Part shown: positions 1 to 11,509 of the stretch, one piece after another
Layout: the number at the start of each line of letters is the position of its first letter
How positions within the stretch are numbered: position 1 is the first letter of the stretch
Source: UTCFX2 sp963726375
Lineage (GTDB): Bacteria; Chloroflexota; Anaerolineae; Anaerolineales; UBA4823
Reading direction: 5' to 3'
DNA length: 64,000 nucleotides
Assembly: GCA_963726375.1 (NCBI GenBank)
Contig: CAVSCE010000007.1
Coordinates: forward strand, 124,001 to 188,000
Made by a program: the position numbers and the translations under genes
Notes under the pieces: generated by a model
Told to the model about the DNA's origin: nothing
Database searches by the model: none
Seen by the model: only the letters and a program-made list of their open reading frames with translations

Positions 1-54
1 GCAGAAAAGAAATCGCTGTTAAATCGACTGATCATGCGCATTCGCTCCATTTAA
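1..54 (+). CDS. C-terminal fragment of an upstream protein
   Basis: A frame is open from the first base of the window and ends at a TAA at 52-54. It encodes the last 17 residues of a protein (AEKKSLLNRLIMRIRSI). The basic, helical tail gives no family. It lies 36 bases upstream of the GTPase gene on the same strand, so it may be the preceding gene of that operon. In related genomes this position is often taken by a DUF4388 or roadblock protein, but nothing visible here proves that. Confidence 0.45.
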   Translation, partial: AEKKSLLNRLIMRIRSI

Positions 55-90
55 AAAGTTTGAAAGTATAAAGAGCCAGGAATACTAGCA

Positions 91-651
91 ATGCAAACAG
101 TCAAGATGGTCGTAACAGGTCCTTTCAACGCTGGGAAAACGCAGTTCATCCGTTCAGTTAGTGAGATCGATGTCGTCGCAACTGAACGGAAAATTAGCCT
201 GGATGTCGAAAAGGTAAAAAACACAACGACGGTGGCGATGGACTTTGGTCGGATTGGAGTCGACAAAGACCTGGTCCTGTATTTATTTGGCACGCCTGGT
301 CAGAAACGTTTTGATTTTATGTGGGAGATTCTATCTGAGGGGATGCTGGGATTTGTTGTGATGGTGGACAGCACCCGGCCTGAGACGTTTCGAGAAGCGC
401 GCAGCATTCTGGAAACGTTCCGGGCATACGCACCGACCCCTTATGTGGTCACCGCCAATAAACAGGATCGGGTCGATGCCTGGGATTTGAGCGACATGCG
501 GATTGCTCTTCGGCTGGATTCAAAAATAAAACTGCTCTCTTGTGTAGCCACCGAAAAGGAATCGGTGAAGAATGTATTATTAGAGCTTTTATTCAGCATC
601 CTGGCTGAGATGGAAGTCAGCGAGTTCGATGAAATAGCTCGCAATATATAA
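91..651 (+). CDS. MglA/CvnD-type small Ras-like GTPase
   Basis: This 186-residue protein is a bacterial small GTPase, expected to act as a cytoplasmic switch. The sequence shows the G1 P-loop GPFNAGKT at residues 10-17, a switch-I region with NTTTVAMDFGRI around 44-55, the G3 motif TPGQ at 68-71 and the G4 motif NKQD at 123-126. TPGQ in place of DTAGQ is typical of the MglA, Arf-like and Streptomyces conservon (CvnD) branch. Such GTPases usually work with a roadblock/LC7 partner that controls their nucleotide state. No roadblock gene is adjacent; the only one in the window is at 46582-46953. The gene leads a tightly spaced run that continues through hydrolase, beta-helix protein, regulator and multi-GAF kinase, so a shared signalling role is likely but inferred. 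Confidence 0.9.
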   Translation: MQTVKMVVTGPFNAGKTQFIRSVSEIDVVATERKISLDVEKVKNTTTVAMDFGRIGVDKDLVLYLFGTPGQKRFDFMWEILSEGMLGFVVMVDSTRPETFREARSILETFRAYAPTPYVVTANKQDRVDAWDLSDMRIALRLDSKIKLLSCVATEKESVKNVLLELLFSILAEMEVSEFDEIARNI

Positions 652-670
652 GAATCGATGTGAGTGGATT

Positions 671-1459
671 GTGTCTTCATTTGTAACTGATCAGGGAATA
701 ATTCATTATGAGGTTTACGGGCGCGGAAAACCGGTGATCCTGCTTCATGGTTGGCTGGGTTCGTGGGGTTTATGGCAGGAGACGATGACCCGGCTCGGCA
801 GACAATTCCGAACCTACGCGCTTGATTTCTGGGGTTTCGGTAAGTCAGGACCCAAACTCGACACCTATAGAGTGGCGGATTTCATCAATCTTGTCGATCA
901 GTTCATGGAGCAGCTCGGGATCGAGAACGCTCCGCTTGTTGGACACAGCATGGGAGGGACTGTCAGCCTGGCGGTGGCGGTCCGATACCCGCATCGCGTC
1001 CGAAAGGTGGTGGTCATTGGCTCACCCATTGTGGGGTCGTCCCTCTCATTCTTGCTCAAGCTTTTTGGACTGCGACCGATCGCATCGATCGTACACCATA
1101 ATTTGTGGGGGCTCAAGCTGGGATTTCGGGTGCTTAGGCGCTCATATTCTTGCGATCCACGCTGGCCAGAAATGATGAACCGGGATATTTCCAGCACGAC
1201 TCTGAAATCATTCCTTCTCAGTATTGCTTCGCTTCGCAGGACAGATCTCCGCCCCGTCCTGCACCAGGTCAGGGCGCCAGTCATGGGAATGTATGGGGAT
1301 AGAGATATCGTCGTGGATCCTAAGGAATGGTCTTCATTAAAGTCAGGGATTGCGCATGCCCAAATCGAGTGCTTTCCCCAATCCGGACACTTCATCATGC
1401 TGGATGAGCCAAACCAGTTTATCAACGTGTTGGCAAACTTTTTAAGCGAACCTGGCTAA
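671..1459 (+). CDS. Alpha/beta hydrolase
   Basis: The product (262 residues, GTG start) is an alpha/beta-hydrolase-fold enzyme. Visible features are the oxyanion-hole motif HGW near residue 26, the nucleophile elbow GHSMGG with Ser93, an acid in GDRD at 210-212 and the catalytic His240 in QSGHFIMLDEP. There is no signal peptide, so it should be cytoplasmic. The fold covers esterases, epoxide hydrolases, haloperoxidases and C-C hydrolases, and the substrate cannot be read from the sequence. The gene starts 19 bases after the GTPase gene and is probably cotranscribed with it. A clear paralogue closes the same locus at 11510-12303, sharing the N-terminal pattern HYEVxGRGKPxxxLHGWxGSW, but with the nucleophile replaced. 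Confidence 0.9.
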   Translation: MSSFVTDQGIIHYEVYGRGKPVILLHGWLGSWGLWQETMTRLGRQFRTYALDFWGFGKSGPKLDTYRVADFINLVDQFMEQLGIENAPLVGHSMGGTVSLAVAVRYPHRVRKVVVIGSPIVGSSLSFLLKLFGLRPIASIVHHNLWGLKLGFRVLRRSYSCDPRWPEMMNRDISSTTLKSFLLSIASLRRTDLRPVLHQVRAPVMGMYGDRDIVVDPKEWSSLKSGIAHAQIECFPQSGHFIMLDEPNQFINVLANFLSEPG

Positions 1460-1481
1460 ATTCAAACATAATCAGAAATTA

Positions 1482-2786
1482 ATGTTAAAAATCATCCTGC
1501 AGGACCAACGTCACATCCACCCTTTCAATGAACCCGCCCGAGATTTGCGGATCCAGAATAAACCACTCTGGCTGTACCAGCGCGATGTCCTTTCGCCTTA
1601 TACTCATCGCGAAGTCGAGCTTAAGCCCTGGGAATCTCTGATTGAGACTCGAGAAGCGTGCCTTGTTTACCGTGATAACCTTTTCTTCGATGCCCAATAT
1701 ATCAGAGATTTCATCACGGCTGCCCAGCAGCGGAAGATGCCCAGCCGGGCTGCGTTTTCAACGGCCGATTCGGCATTTAAAGAACACGCTTTACCGCTCT
1801 CAGTCTCCTACACACCTTATGACGAGATTTTCCTGGCAGATTTGTGGTATTTTCCAGCAGGTATCCAGCGCGAACATACAGATTGGCGATCGATGCGGTC
1901 TTTTGAGCCGCTGGCGTTAGGATTGGAATCCCGTGAAGTGGGATATTATCACGTGCCTACCTACATGGCCCAAGAGCAGGGAGATCTGCTTTTCCATGTG
2001 CCTCGTCGCAGCCTGCTGGCCATCGACTCATGGGTACACATTTTTATTGCAGATGTTGTTTTTGGATTATTTGCGCGTGGAGCTCGATTTGAAGATCAGC
2101 TCGAGACGGATGTGCTCTTTAAATTGGGCATCCTGGCAGCGGGGATGTATGAAGGAAAACAGGTGCTGGAATGTTCAAAGCTTGTTCGAACCGGGAAAAA
2201 CTGCGTTATCGATCCGAGCGCTGTGATCCACGGCCCAACATCGATCGGGAATAATGTAACGATCAATGCCGGGGCAGTTATCGAAAACTGCATCATTGGC
2301 GATAACGTCAACATTTCTCAGGATTGCCAGCTCATGCTTTCAGTGATTGGGGATGGGGCTTTTTTACCATTCCGGACATCTTTGTTTATGACTACCTTGA
2401 TGGACAACAGCATGGTGGCTCAAAACACCTGTTTGCAGATGTGTGTGATCGGTCGAAATACTTTCATTGGAGCCGGATCGACTTTTACCGATTTTAATCT
2501 TCTATCTGCGCCATTGATGGCGATTGATGGTGAAGGGAGCCTCAATGAATCCAATCGTCCTGTATTAGGTGGTTGTGTTGGCCATAACTGCCGACTGGGT
2601 TCTGGACTAATCGTATTCCCGGCACGCACTGTTGAGTCGGACGTCGTGTTATTTGCATCCCACGAGCGACGTGTAATCGACAGAGATATCCACTACGAGC
2701 AAAGCGATCACCACACCCTGGCATTTGCTCAACTGCATCCGCGCCTCTACCCACGTAAAGGCGAGGTTGTCGAAAATATCTGGTGA
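1482..2786 (+). CDS. Left-handed beta-helix (hexapeptide repeat) protein, GlmU/NDP-sugar-transferase-like
   Basis: The 434-residue product has a mixed N-terminal half of about 210 residues with no motif I recognise, then a run of hexapeptide repeats from about residue 215 to 390 (for example VIDPSAVIHGPTSIGNNVTI and VIENCIIGDNVNI). This is the left-handed parallel beta-helix seen in GlmU, glucose-1-phosphate transferases and acyl/acetyltransferases. The sugar-nucleotide signature of GlmU is not seen at the N-terminus, so a bona fide GlmU is unlikely. The start is the ATG at 1482, 23 bases after the hydrolase stop, with no clear Shine-Dalgarno sequence. It sits between a hydrolase and a response regulator in the signalling locus. 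A role in acyl transfer or as a structural scaffold is possible. Confidence 0.75.
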   Translation: MLKIILQDQRHIHPFNEPARDLRIQNKPLWLYQRDVLSPYTHREVELKPWESLIETREACLVYRDNLFFDAQYIRDFITAAQQRKMPSRAAFSTADSAFKEHALPLSVSYTPYDEIFLADLWYFPAGIQREHTDWRSMRSFEPLALGLESREVGYYHVPTYMAQEQGDLLFHVPRRSLLAIDSWVHIFIADVVFGLFARGARFEDQLETDVLFKLGILAAGMYEGKQVLECSKLVRTGKNCVIDPSAVIHGPTSIGNNVTINAGAVIENCIIGDNVNISQDCQLMLSVIGDGAFLPFRTSLFMTTLMDNSMVAQNTCLQMCVIGRNTFIGAGSTFTDFNLLSAPLMAIDGEGSLNESNRPVLGGCVGHNCRLGSGLIVFPARTVESDVVLFASHERRVIDRDIHYEQSDHHTLAFAQLHPRLYPRKGEVVENIW

Positions 2787-2826
2787 ATGAGATTGATTAA
2801 TCTATTGATTTTCTCGGGAGGCTGGT

Positions 2827-3721
2827 ATGGGAAAACCCCGATTGCTGATTGTTGAAGATGATACCGATATCGCGAACATGCTTCAAATCTTTTTCACTGC
2901 GCAAAATTTTGAAGTCGATTTGGCCCATCGAGGGTCTGAAGCGTTGGAAAAATCGCGCCAGAACCTGCCGCATTTAATCGTCCTGGACATCATGCTCCCG
3001 GATATAGACGGTTTCGATGTATGCAGAGTATTACGTACGCATACTCGCACGAGTCATGTCCCAATCATATTCCTCACTCAGAAAGACGAGCGCAGCGATA
3101 AGCTCCAGGGATTAGAGCTTGGCGCCGACGATTACATCACGAAACCGTTTGATATTGAAGAGCTCAAGCTGCGCGTCCAGCGTGCCATCACTCGGGCTGA
3201 CCAACAGAGCCTGACCGATCCACGTTCCGGACTTCCCTCCGGTCGGCTGATAGAAGAACAACTGCGCCGAATTATGCGGTTGGATTCCTGGGCGTTCATG
3301 GATCTGCGCATCATGCATTATGAAGTCTTCCGAGATGTTTATGGTTTTGTCGCAGCAGATAATTTGCTCCGGTTTACTGCAATGCTGATGGGCGATGTTA
3401 TTGATGAAGTTGGTACTCAGAATGATTTCATTGGACACTCGGGTGGAGAGAATTTTGTTGTAGTAACGACTGAAGCCGCTGTTCGGAAGATTTCCGATAT
3501 CTTGAAACAACGTTTTAAAGAGAGAATTGCTGGCGCATTATTCATTCCTTGATCGTGAAAGGGGTTTTATTGAAGCTGAGTTATCTGATGGCTCGGTGGT
3601 TCAGGCTCCGCTGATGAAGCTGGCGGTCGGGATCGTCTCATCTTCAAAGAATGATATTTCGGACATCCGTGAAATCACCGAACTAGCCGCAGAATCCAGG
3701 CGGCAGCAAAGCCTGGGTTAA
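2827..3721 (+). CDS. Response regulator with degenerate GGDEF-like output domain (one frameshift)
   Basis: The N-terminal 120 residues are a receiver domain: acidic pocket E10-D11-D12, phospho-acceptor Asp54 in IVLDIMLP, Thr84 and Lys106 in YITKPF. A second domain starts with SLTDPRSGLPSGRLIEEQL, the usual opening of a GGDEF domain, and reaches HSGGENFVVV where the diguanylate cyclase motif GGDEF should be. GGENF lacks the metal-binding acidic pair, so cyclase activity is unlikely. The frame shifts near 3520-3530 and resumes as LLAHYSFLDRERGFIEAE, ending at 3721. The start is well supported by GGGAGG about nine bases upstream of the ATG. It directly precedes the multi-GAF kinase and may be its partner, or may read c-di-GMP-like signals without making them. 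Confidence 0.85.
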
Positions 3722-3728
3722 TCAAAAG

Positions 3729-6700
3729 ATGTCTGAGCTGAATCCAGTCTTACTGGGAGTGATATTTGTTTTCTTGGGGCTTGGCTTTATGGCTGCTACC
3801 CAGGCTGCCATAAGTAACTCTCATAGAAAGCCAATTCTTCTCGCTGCTAACAGAATTCAATCAGGCTTTGATTCCTCGAGCCTCGCATGATTATGGCATG
3901 CTATTTGTCCAAGCTGGAGGAAGGATCAGATACATCAATCATGCGGCAAAGAGCCTTTTCGATGCCTGGGATGAACTGCCCGATCTGGAAAATCTGGCAC
4001 GGCGCGCCCGACCAGGAGAGGATTTTTTGGCGCTTTGCTCGTATGAATGTAAAGCATATTTATTAATAAACGGCCGAACAATTGAGGGGGTTTCTTATTT
4101 TATTCCCTGCTTTTCCACCGCTGACCCGAGACCACTGGAAGGGATCGCCGTTGTCTTGCGCCCAACCCAACTGGTCTTTAACCGCAGTGCAGGGATCACA
4201 AACAGTTCAGCAATTGAAGCTGAACCAGTTGCTTTACAATCCGCCCAAGCTTTTCAAATATTATATGAACTCAATCTGGCGACAGCAAGCTGTACCAGCG
4301 TAAATTCCACACTTCAAACAATTATGGAGAGTGCTGAGCGAATTTTCCCTTCGGATTTCCTTGAAGTGACGATCTTGGTCGGTGAACCGAAAGAATTGAC
4401 CCGATTTCGATTCGTAGGGCTGCCCGGAGACGACTTCCGCCTGGAACGAGCGGAAGGAAATGACCCTTCCGAGCCTCGATTTTCTGATTATCTAATCAAG
4501 AACTGCAAACCTTTATTAATTCGTGATATCGATGAGTTTGATGAATTCCATCGGAAAGTAGATGGCATTACCTTTCCTTACCGCTCATATTTAGGTGTCC
4601 CACTGACAACCTGCGAAGAGACCATCGGCACGTTCGAGGTCGCTTCGATTAGCCCAGGATTTTACTCAGAGTATGATCTGGAGTTGATGAATTTATTGGC
4701 CGGGCAGGCTGCGGTATCATTAAAAAATGCTCTGGCTTTCGAGAAAGAACACCGGCTTACATGCGAGCTTTCTGGTCTGGTGCAGCTTGCCCAGGTTGTC
4801 CAATTAATCAGCGATCCTCAGAGACCTATATCACCGTCTGGTTGAGAGCATCGCAGCGATTTTTCCAGCTGAGTTTTTAGGATTTCTGATTTATGACGAG
4901 GAGCGCAGACTGCTGCGTGGACAAACGCCGTTTTTTGGGATACTTGACAGCGTGGTGGAATGGTACCAGACCACAATCGAGCCAGGCAGCTTAAAAGAAG
5001 AAGTTATCAACCGAATTCAACCCATCTTAAGTGAAGATGCAACGGAAGATGCTCGCCTGCAATTGTTGGGGTTTCAGCACCTGGCACAGGCTTCAGGAAT
5101 TCGTCAGGTTGTCCTAATCCCGCTGTCCTCTGGAGGACGATCGCTTGGTTTCCTTGTTGCGGCGAAGAAACGAGATGGTACCGGCATTGGTTCGTCTGAT
5201 TTGCGATTCTTAGAGATCATTGCGAGTCAGGCTTCTCCGATCATCGAGAACGCAGGGTTGGTTCAGGGCTCGCGTCTGCGGGCTCAAAGGGCAGAGAGTC
5301 TGCGGAGGATTGCAAGTCTGACTAGCTCAGCTGCCACCTTAAATGAAATCTTGAAGTACTCTTTGCAGGACCTGGCACGGTTATTAGATGCTGATGCAGT
5401 AGTCATCTCACTTCTTGATGAGAATCACGGTGAATTGTTCCTGCATGAAGAGTTTGCCTTTGGATCGAAAGCGTGGTCCGGTGCATCGGCGGCACAAATC
5501 TCGATAGACTCTGCTGAATATCTGCAGTCAGCAGCGTATTCACAGAAGGCGTTTGTAGTAGAGAACCGGCTAGGAAAGTTTGATTCCCGGCTGAATTATT
5601 GGCCTTGGATAAAGGAATCCCGGCTGCAGTCCATAGTATGTGCTCCCCTGGTCTGTCGAGAGCGCGGGATAGGAGAACTTCTCGTTGGGAGCTTCAAGCC
5701 TGATTTCTTTCATCGACTTGATTTGCAAACCGTTGTAACTGCTGCCGGATTGCTGGCGGCAGCCATCGATCAATCTGCCCTCTCATCACAAACAGACCAG
5801 ACATTGCGTTTAAGAATTGAGCAGATGACTTCGATTACCCGAATCAGCCGTGAGTTGAACCGGACGTTGGATTTGCAGCGGTTGTTGCAGCAGGTATTTG
5901 ATGAATTGTTAAAAATGACGGGGGCAGATTGCGGCAGCATTTTCCTTTTCCAGATCGAAACCGAAGCATTCGGTTTCTTACCAGAGCGAATTCGAGCCGG
6001 TCCTACAGCAAGCTAAAATTATCCAATATGTGGGTGATCGTCCAGGTGAAACTTTGGGTGCACTTGAGGGCGCAGGTGATCCTGACCGGTGAACCCCAGA
6101 TTATTCGAGATTTTAATGATATTCAAATGGATCACGATCCTCAACCGGTACACGCAGGTATCCGTTCGGTGCTAATGATCCCGATCTCGTATCAAGGTCA
6201 AATTGCCGGTTTGATCCAGCTGCACGCGTGGGAGGCTGATCGCTTTGGTTCTGCTGAACGCGAGATCGGCGAAGCTCTTGCAGTTCAAGCCTCTTTTGCA
6301 CTCGGAAATGCTGTTCGCTATGCCGACCAAATCCAGCGCGCCGAAAGTCTGAAAACACAGGTTGAAGTTCTTACCGCTCTGCTTGATGTATCCCAAGCCC
6401 TTCGAACTGAACGCCCAATTAAAAATATCCTTGAGATGATTGCAGGCACAATCCTGACTGCAACACCCTTTAATGCAGTGGCGATCAGCCTGCTGAATCG
6501 TGCTGCTTCCTGTTTGGACCGGATTGCCTATGCGGGCATACCGGATCAGGCGATGGAAAATCTGTGCGCCTATCATAAAATCTGGGCGGATATCGAAGCC
6601 CTTTTGAAACCGGATTTGAAAATTGGGGCTGCTTATTTTATTCCATCAGAAGAAGCGATTAATATTCAACAAGATTTTTATCAACCTTTCTCTTCTGCAG

Positions 6701-9700
6701 ACGAGGATGATACTGGCGAAGGAAAAACCTGGGAGCTTAACGATCTGCTAATTGTGCCCTTATACAGCTCGTCAGGTGAACCGTTGGGATTGATCAGCCT
6801 CGGTTCGCCGCGCGATCGGAAGCGCCCAGATCGGTCGACCATCGAAACATTGGAAATATTCAGCAGGCAAACCAGCAGCTTGATCGAGGGTCATCAAAAA
6901 AACCTTGAACTGAAATCTCAGTTTAAGCAAATTGGGGATGAGATTGAATCCACGAAACAAGATGCCAACGAAATGCGGCATGCCCTCTCTGATTTAACAG
7001 AGAAGACCCAAGTCTGGAATGAAAAGACTCAAGATCTCGAGTCTCGGGCAGCAAGACTCCGTGGATGTCTTGACCTTGTAAACCTGGTCTCGCTTCAAAC
7101 CAGCAGGGAGAAGTTATTTTCGACGCTTGGAGGCGAAATAGTAACGAGAATGGATTTTGATGCTGTTTTGATCGCTGCGAAGTCTCAAAACAGCCTGAAT
7201 CTGATTGGGGTCTTCGGCCAGATTCCACCAGAGGCGAATCCTCGTATGTTATTAGGCCAAAAAAGCCCATTCAGCACCTGTATGAACCATGGTGAGAGTT
7301 TGTTCATTTCGGATGTGGATGAAAGCGAAGAATGGCGTGAAACACCGCTGCTACACTCTCTTCAAGCTCGAAGTTTCATATGTTTCACTTTGCCAGATGA
7401 TCTAAATGAGGATGCCCGCTTTTTGGGAGGCGATGCGCCTTGTGGACAGATCGGTTTACTGGCTACGAGTCATAATGCCAGGTCATCATTCACCAAAGAT
7501 GATAAGGATGTGATGGACTTGCTTGCCATCCAGACGGCGGCGTCACTGCGCAATATTGGGTATTATGAGCTTACGGCTCGCCGTCTACGCGAGGTCAATC
7601 TTCTGCTTGATTTCAGTCAAAAGCTAGGTAATCTTGACCTTGAGAGCATCATTCAATCGCTCCTTGAAAGTTCGATGAAATTAGTTTCTGGCGCCCAAAT
7701 GGCTATGGTGGCTTTGTGGGATTCGCGCATGGGTTGTCTTATTCCCCATGCGGCAGCAGGCTATTCTAATGTGGAGGAGTTGAAGCAGGTCCTTTACCAT
7801 CCGGGAGAAAGCCTGGCAGGCATCGCCTTCGACAAGAAACAATCGATCAAGCTGGATGAGATCGATTTCCTTGTGCATTACAACTTCAGAGCAGAGAATA
7901 TGATCCATTTCCGCAAGGCTACAGGTGGAAAGCTGCCTGTTTCCAGCATAGCTGTCCCGATCATGACTGGTATGCACAATACCGAAATTGGAGGTGAAGC
8001 TGAATCTGCCAAAATAGATCGACCTGATGAAACCGGACAGATGCCAATAGGTGTGCTGGTCCTGGATAACAATGAAAACCCAGGTTCATTCCACGAGGAA
8101 GATCTGGCTGTTCTGACTTTATTGGCTCAACAAACGGCATTGTCAATGGAAAACGCCAGGCTGTTTCATAGAATCTGAGCAGAGGTCCAGGCAGCTCCAG
8201 GCATTGACAAGGGCTTCGACCCGAATCACCTCAATCCTGGAAAAAGAGCCGATAATCACAAGTCTGCTTGATCAGATAAAAAACATCCTGAATTATGATA
8301 CGGGCACTCTCTGGCTGCGAAACCAGGATCGCAATGTCGACCGGTTGGTGATCGTTGCAGCACGTGGATTTGATCCAAAAGATCAGCAGATCGGTCTGAC
8401 TGTCGATATCCAGGACAGCCGGCTGATGGATGAGATGATTCGGACCAGGAAACCCCTCAGGGTACCCAATGTTTTGAACGAGTCCTCGTTTTCATCCCTT
8501 AATCCTTGAAGAAGAATCTTGTTTTGAAAATGATGGGGGATTAAAAAGGATCGGGATTGAGAATAAATGCCTTTCGTGGCTGGGTATTCCTCTGGTCTTG
8601 TCCGATAAGGTGAGCGGTGTGATCGCCCTCGAAAAAGCCGAATCAGACTACTTCAGCCTCGATGATATCCAGGTCGCGGCGACTTTCGCTGCTCAGGCTG
8701 CTTCAAGCTTGAAGAATGCAGATTTATATCAAGACAGTATCTCCCGAGCCTTAGAGCTCGATCAATATTCGCAGACTTTAAAAAACCTTTATAGACTCTC
8801 CGGAGAATTGAGTAAGTCCCTGAATGCAGAGGAAATCCTGACCTCCGCTGCCCAGGAATTTCTGGAATTACTTCCTTGCTCCTCCGTTTCGGTTTTCCAA
8901 TTTTTCGAACCAGGTGAAAAATTGGAAATGACGAGCTTATTGGCGTCTGAAATAACGCTCGGTGAAACCCAAATAGATTTTTCATTGAAAGAACAGCGGG
9001 GCTCTTTCATCCTCCAGGTCGAATTTCCTGCTCCAGCTCCAGGCTTAGCGCAGAACCCGGTCAGGACCTTCTTGCCTGAAAGCCCCATCGTGGAACGTAT
9101 CACGAGGAGCGGCGGTATATTCACGACGACTGATATTGCCGACGAATTGGAATTAGAAGCTTTAAGGAGTTATTTTCGTGTCATAACACCTGCTCTCTAT
9201 TAATCGTACCAATCTTTAAGCGGATCAACCGAGACATATGAAGGAGAGACCTCCCGCGAAATCCACGGATTGATCTTTGCCCACACCGTCGATTTCCACC
9301 ATTTCACTTATGAAGAAGTTGAGCTTGCCAGGACCATCTGCAACCAGGTGGCTACTGCACTTAAAAAAGCTCGTCTTTTTGAAGAAACTCGAAGCCTGAC
9401 GGAAGGGCTGGAATTGCGCGTTCAACAGCGTACCGCCGAATTGGAACGCGAGCATCCGCGTTCAGAGACCTTGCTTCGGATCATTACTGAGCTGTCTGCA
9501 AGCCTGGACTTGAATCAAGTATTGGATCAGACACTCCTGGTGTTAAGCGAATATGTCGATGCCGATCAAATCTCGATCCTGATTCAACGCCCAGATCAGA
9601 CGAAGCTGCAACGGCTCGCATCGATCAGACGGAATAATGAACTAGAGCAAATCGAGCAGGATCATGGGCAGCTGCTGGAGCAAGACCTTGGAGCCTGGAT

Positions 9701-11106
9701 ACTCTGTCACCGTCAATCACTCTTACTGAAGCATGCGAGTCAGGATAATCGTTGGCAGCAGCTCTTTTTGACAGAAGATATAAATCGATTCGAGAGTGTG
9801 ATCGCGGTACCGTTGATGAGCGGGGCTGAAGCCTTGGGCTGCCTTGTGCTTTTCAATTCAAAACCGGATTACTTTTCATTGGACCAGCTGGACCTTGTCC
9901 AGGCTGCAGCTAACCAGGTTTCAATCTCGGTGAATAATGCCGAATTGTTCCGTTTGATTCGTGATCAGGCCGAAGACCTCGGATCGATGCTGCGCAATCA
10001 GCAGATTGAGACTTCTCGTTCAAAAGCTATCCTCGAAGCTGTAGCAGATGGAGTATTAGTCACAGATGCAAACTGCCAGATAACATTATTTAACGATTCA
10101 GCCGAAAAAATTCTTGGCATTGACCGTTTACAGGCAATTGGAAAATCGATGGAGCATTTTGCCGGGCTGTTCGGACCGACAACCAGCAAGTGGCTTGAAA
10201 AAATCAGCAGTTGGTCGTCGCCAGATGACGGTCGTTTACCTGGGCACTCTCAGATCGAGCAGATCATCCTGGAAGATGGACGAGTGATCTCAGTACATCT
10301 GGCTCCTGTAAGCCTGCGGAATGATTTCCTTGGGACAGTCTCAATATTTCAGGATGTAACCCATCAAGTTGAAGTAGATCGATTAAGTCGGAGTTTGTGG
10401 CAACCGTGAGTCACGAGCTGCGGACTCCGATGACTTCAATCAAGGGTTATGTCGAAATTCTACTCATGGGCGCGGCAGGAGATCTTACGGAACAACAAAT
10501 CCATTTTCTGAATGTTGTAAAAAAGAATACTGAAAGATTGACCGTACTTGTAAACGATCTGCTCGATATTTCTCAGATAGAGTCTAGGGAGAGTAACACT
10601 CTCACTTGTGCCGTTGAATTTGGAACAGATCGCTGAGAATGCTCTCGAGGATTTTCAACTTCGGATAAAAGCTGGTGAACGAAAAGTCCATGTCGATAAT
10701 GCGTTCGAGCCTCATCTACCGCTGGTTCAGGCCGATCCAGATAAGATACGCCGAGTTTTTGATAATCTCCTGGAGAATGCCTATCTGTATAATTTGGAGG
10801 ATGGACGGATACGGTTATCAATCAAACGATCTGGTATGGAGCTGCAGGTCGATGTTGAGGATTCAGGGATAGGGATCAGTCCTGATTGACAAGACTCTTG
10901 TTTTTGAGCGCTTCTATCGTGGTGAAAACTCTCTCACGCTTGGTGTTGCCGGCACCGGATTGGGGCTTTCAATTGTAAAGAGCCTAATTGAGATGCACGG
11001 AGGTCGAATTTGGGTGGAAAGTTCTGGAACTCCAGGTCAAGGTTGTATTTTTTCCTTCGCGTTACCCGTGTATATACCTGAATTGTTGATACGAGGTTCA
11101 GCATGA
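3729..11106 (+). CDS. Giant multi-GAF, PAS-containing sensor histidine kinase (many frameshifts)
   Basis: Read across its frame changes this is one kinase of about 2,450 codons. It starts at ATG 3729 with a single membrane helix (LLGVIFVFLGLGFMAAT), a PAS-like domain (about 3880-4230), then about ten GAF domains in tandem at roughly 4250-4740, 4800-5260, 5320-5780, 5850-6330, 6370-6890, 7060-7570, 7600-8165, 8200-8730, 8790-9370 and 9470-9960. A coiled-coil linker lies at about 6890-7050. A second PAS domain (10020-10370) is followed by HisKA with the H-box SHELRTP near 10408 and a HATPase domain with N-box DNLLENAY, G1 EDSGIGIS and G2 GTGLGLSIVK. Frame changes lie near 3840, 4818, 5985, 6070, 8165, 8490, 9190, 9237, 10388, 10600 and 10885. 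Every piece continues a recognisable domain, so sequence error is more likely than decay, but the density is the highest in the window. The stop overlaps the next regulator gene (ATGA). Confidence 0.85.
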
Positions 11107-11483
11107 GGATGAAAATATTAATTGCCGATGATGAGCGTGATATTCGCGAGTTAATCAGGTTCACACTTCAGTTTTCCGGTTACGAAGTCATAACTGCGAG
11201 CAATGGAGAAGAGGCTTTCGAAGCTGCATACAGCGAGCAGCCAGATCTCATCCTGTTGGATGTGCGAATGCCGCGAATGACCGGATATGAGGTCTGCATT
11301 AAGTTGAAATTGGATGAGAAAACAAAAAACATTCCAGTTGCATTCCTTTCAGCCAAAGGGCAGGAAAGTGAGGTTCAAACTGGTCTGGAAGCAGGTGCAG
11401 AAGATTACATCATTAAACCTTTTTCGCCTGAACAGCTCAGTGAAAGAGTCAAGGTCTTATTGGGAAACTATCGAAGGGATTGA
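11103..11483 (+). CDS. CheY-like single-domain response regulator
   Basis: The 126-residue protein is a stand-alone receiver: acidic residues D9-D10-E11, phospho-acceptor Asp53 in ILLDVRMP, Ser83 in FLSAK and Lys105 in YIIKPF. There is no output domain, so it should act by protein-protein contact or as a relay. Its ATG overlaps the stop of the kinase gene (ATGA, 11103-11106), so the two are translationally coupled and this is the most likely phosphotransfer partner of the multi-GAF kinase. The regulator at 2827-3721 flanks the kinase on the other side, which would let one kinase feed two receivers. Confidence 0.92.
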   Translation: MRMKILIADDERDIRELIRFTLQFSGYEVITASNGEEAFEAAYSEQPDLILLDVRMPRMTGYEVCIKLKLDEKTKNIPVAFLSAKGQESEVQTGLEAGAEDYIIKPFSPEQLSERVKVLLGNYRRD

Positions 11484-11509
11484 TTTTTTTCGATGAAAGT
11501 CCAAACATT

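Noticed and set aside
3729..3880. N-terminal hydrophobic segment resembling the start of a CNNM/hemolysin-type DUF21 protein
   Set aside because: After a frame change near 3840 the sequence runs directly into the kinase PAS domain (SLLTEFNQALIPRASHD), so it is the membrane helix of the kinase.
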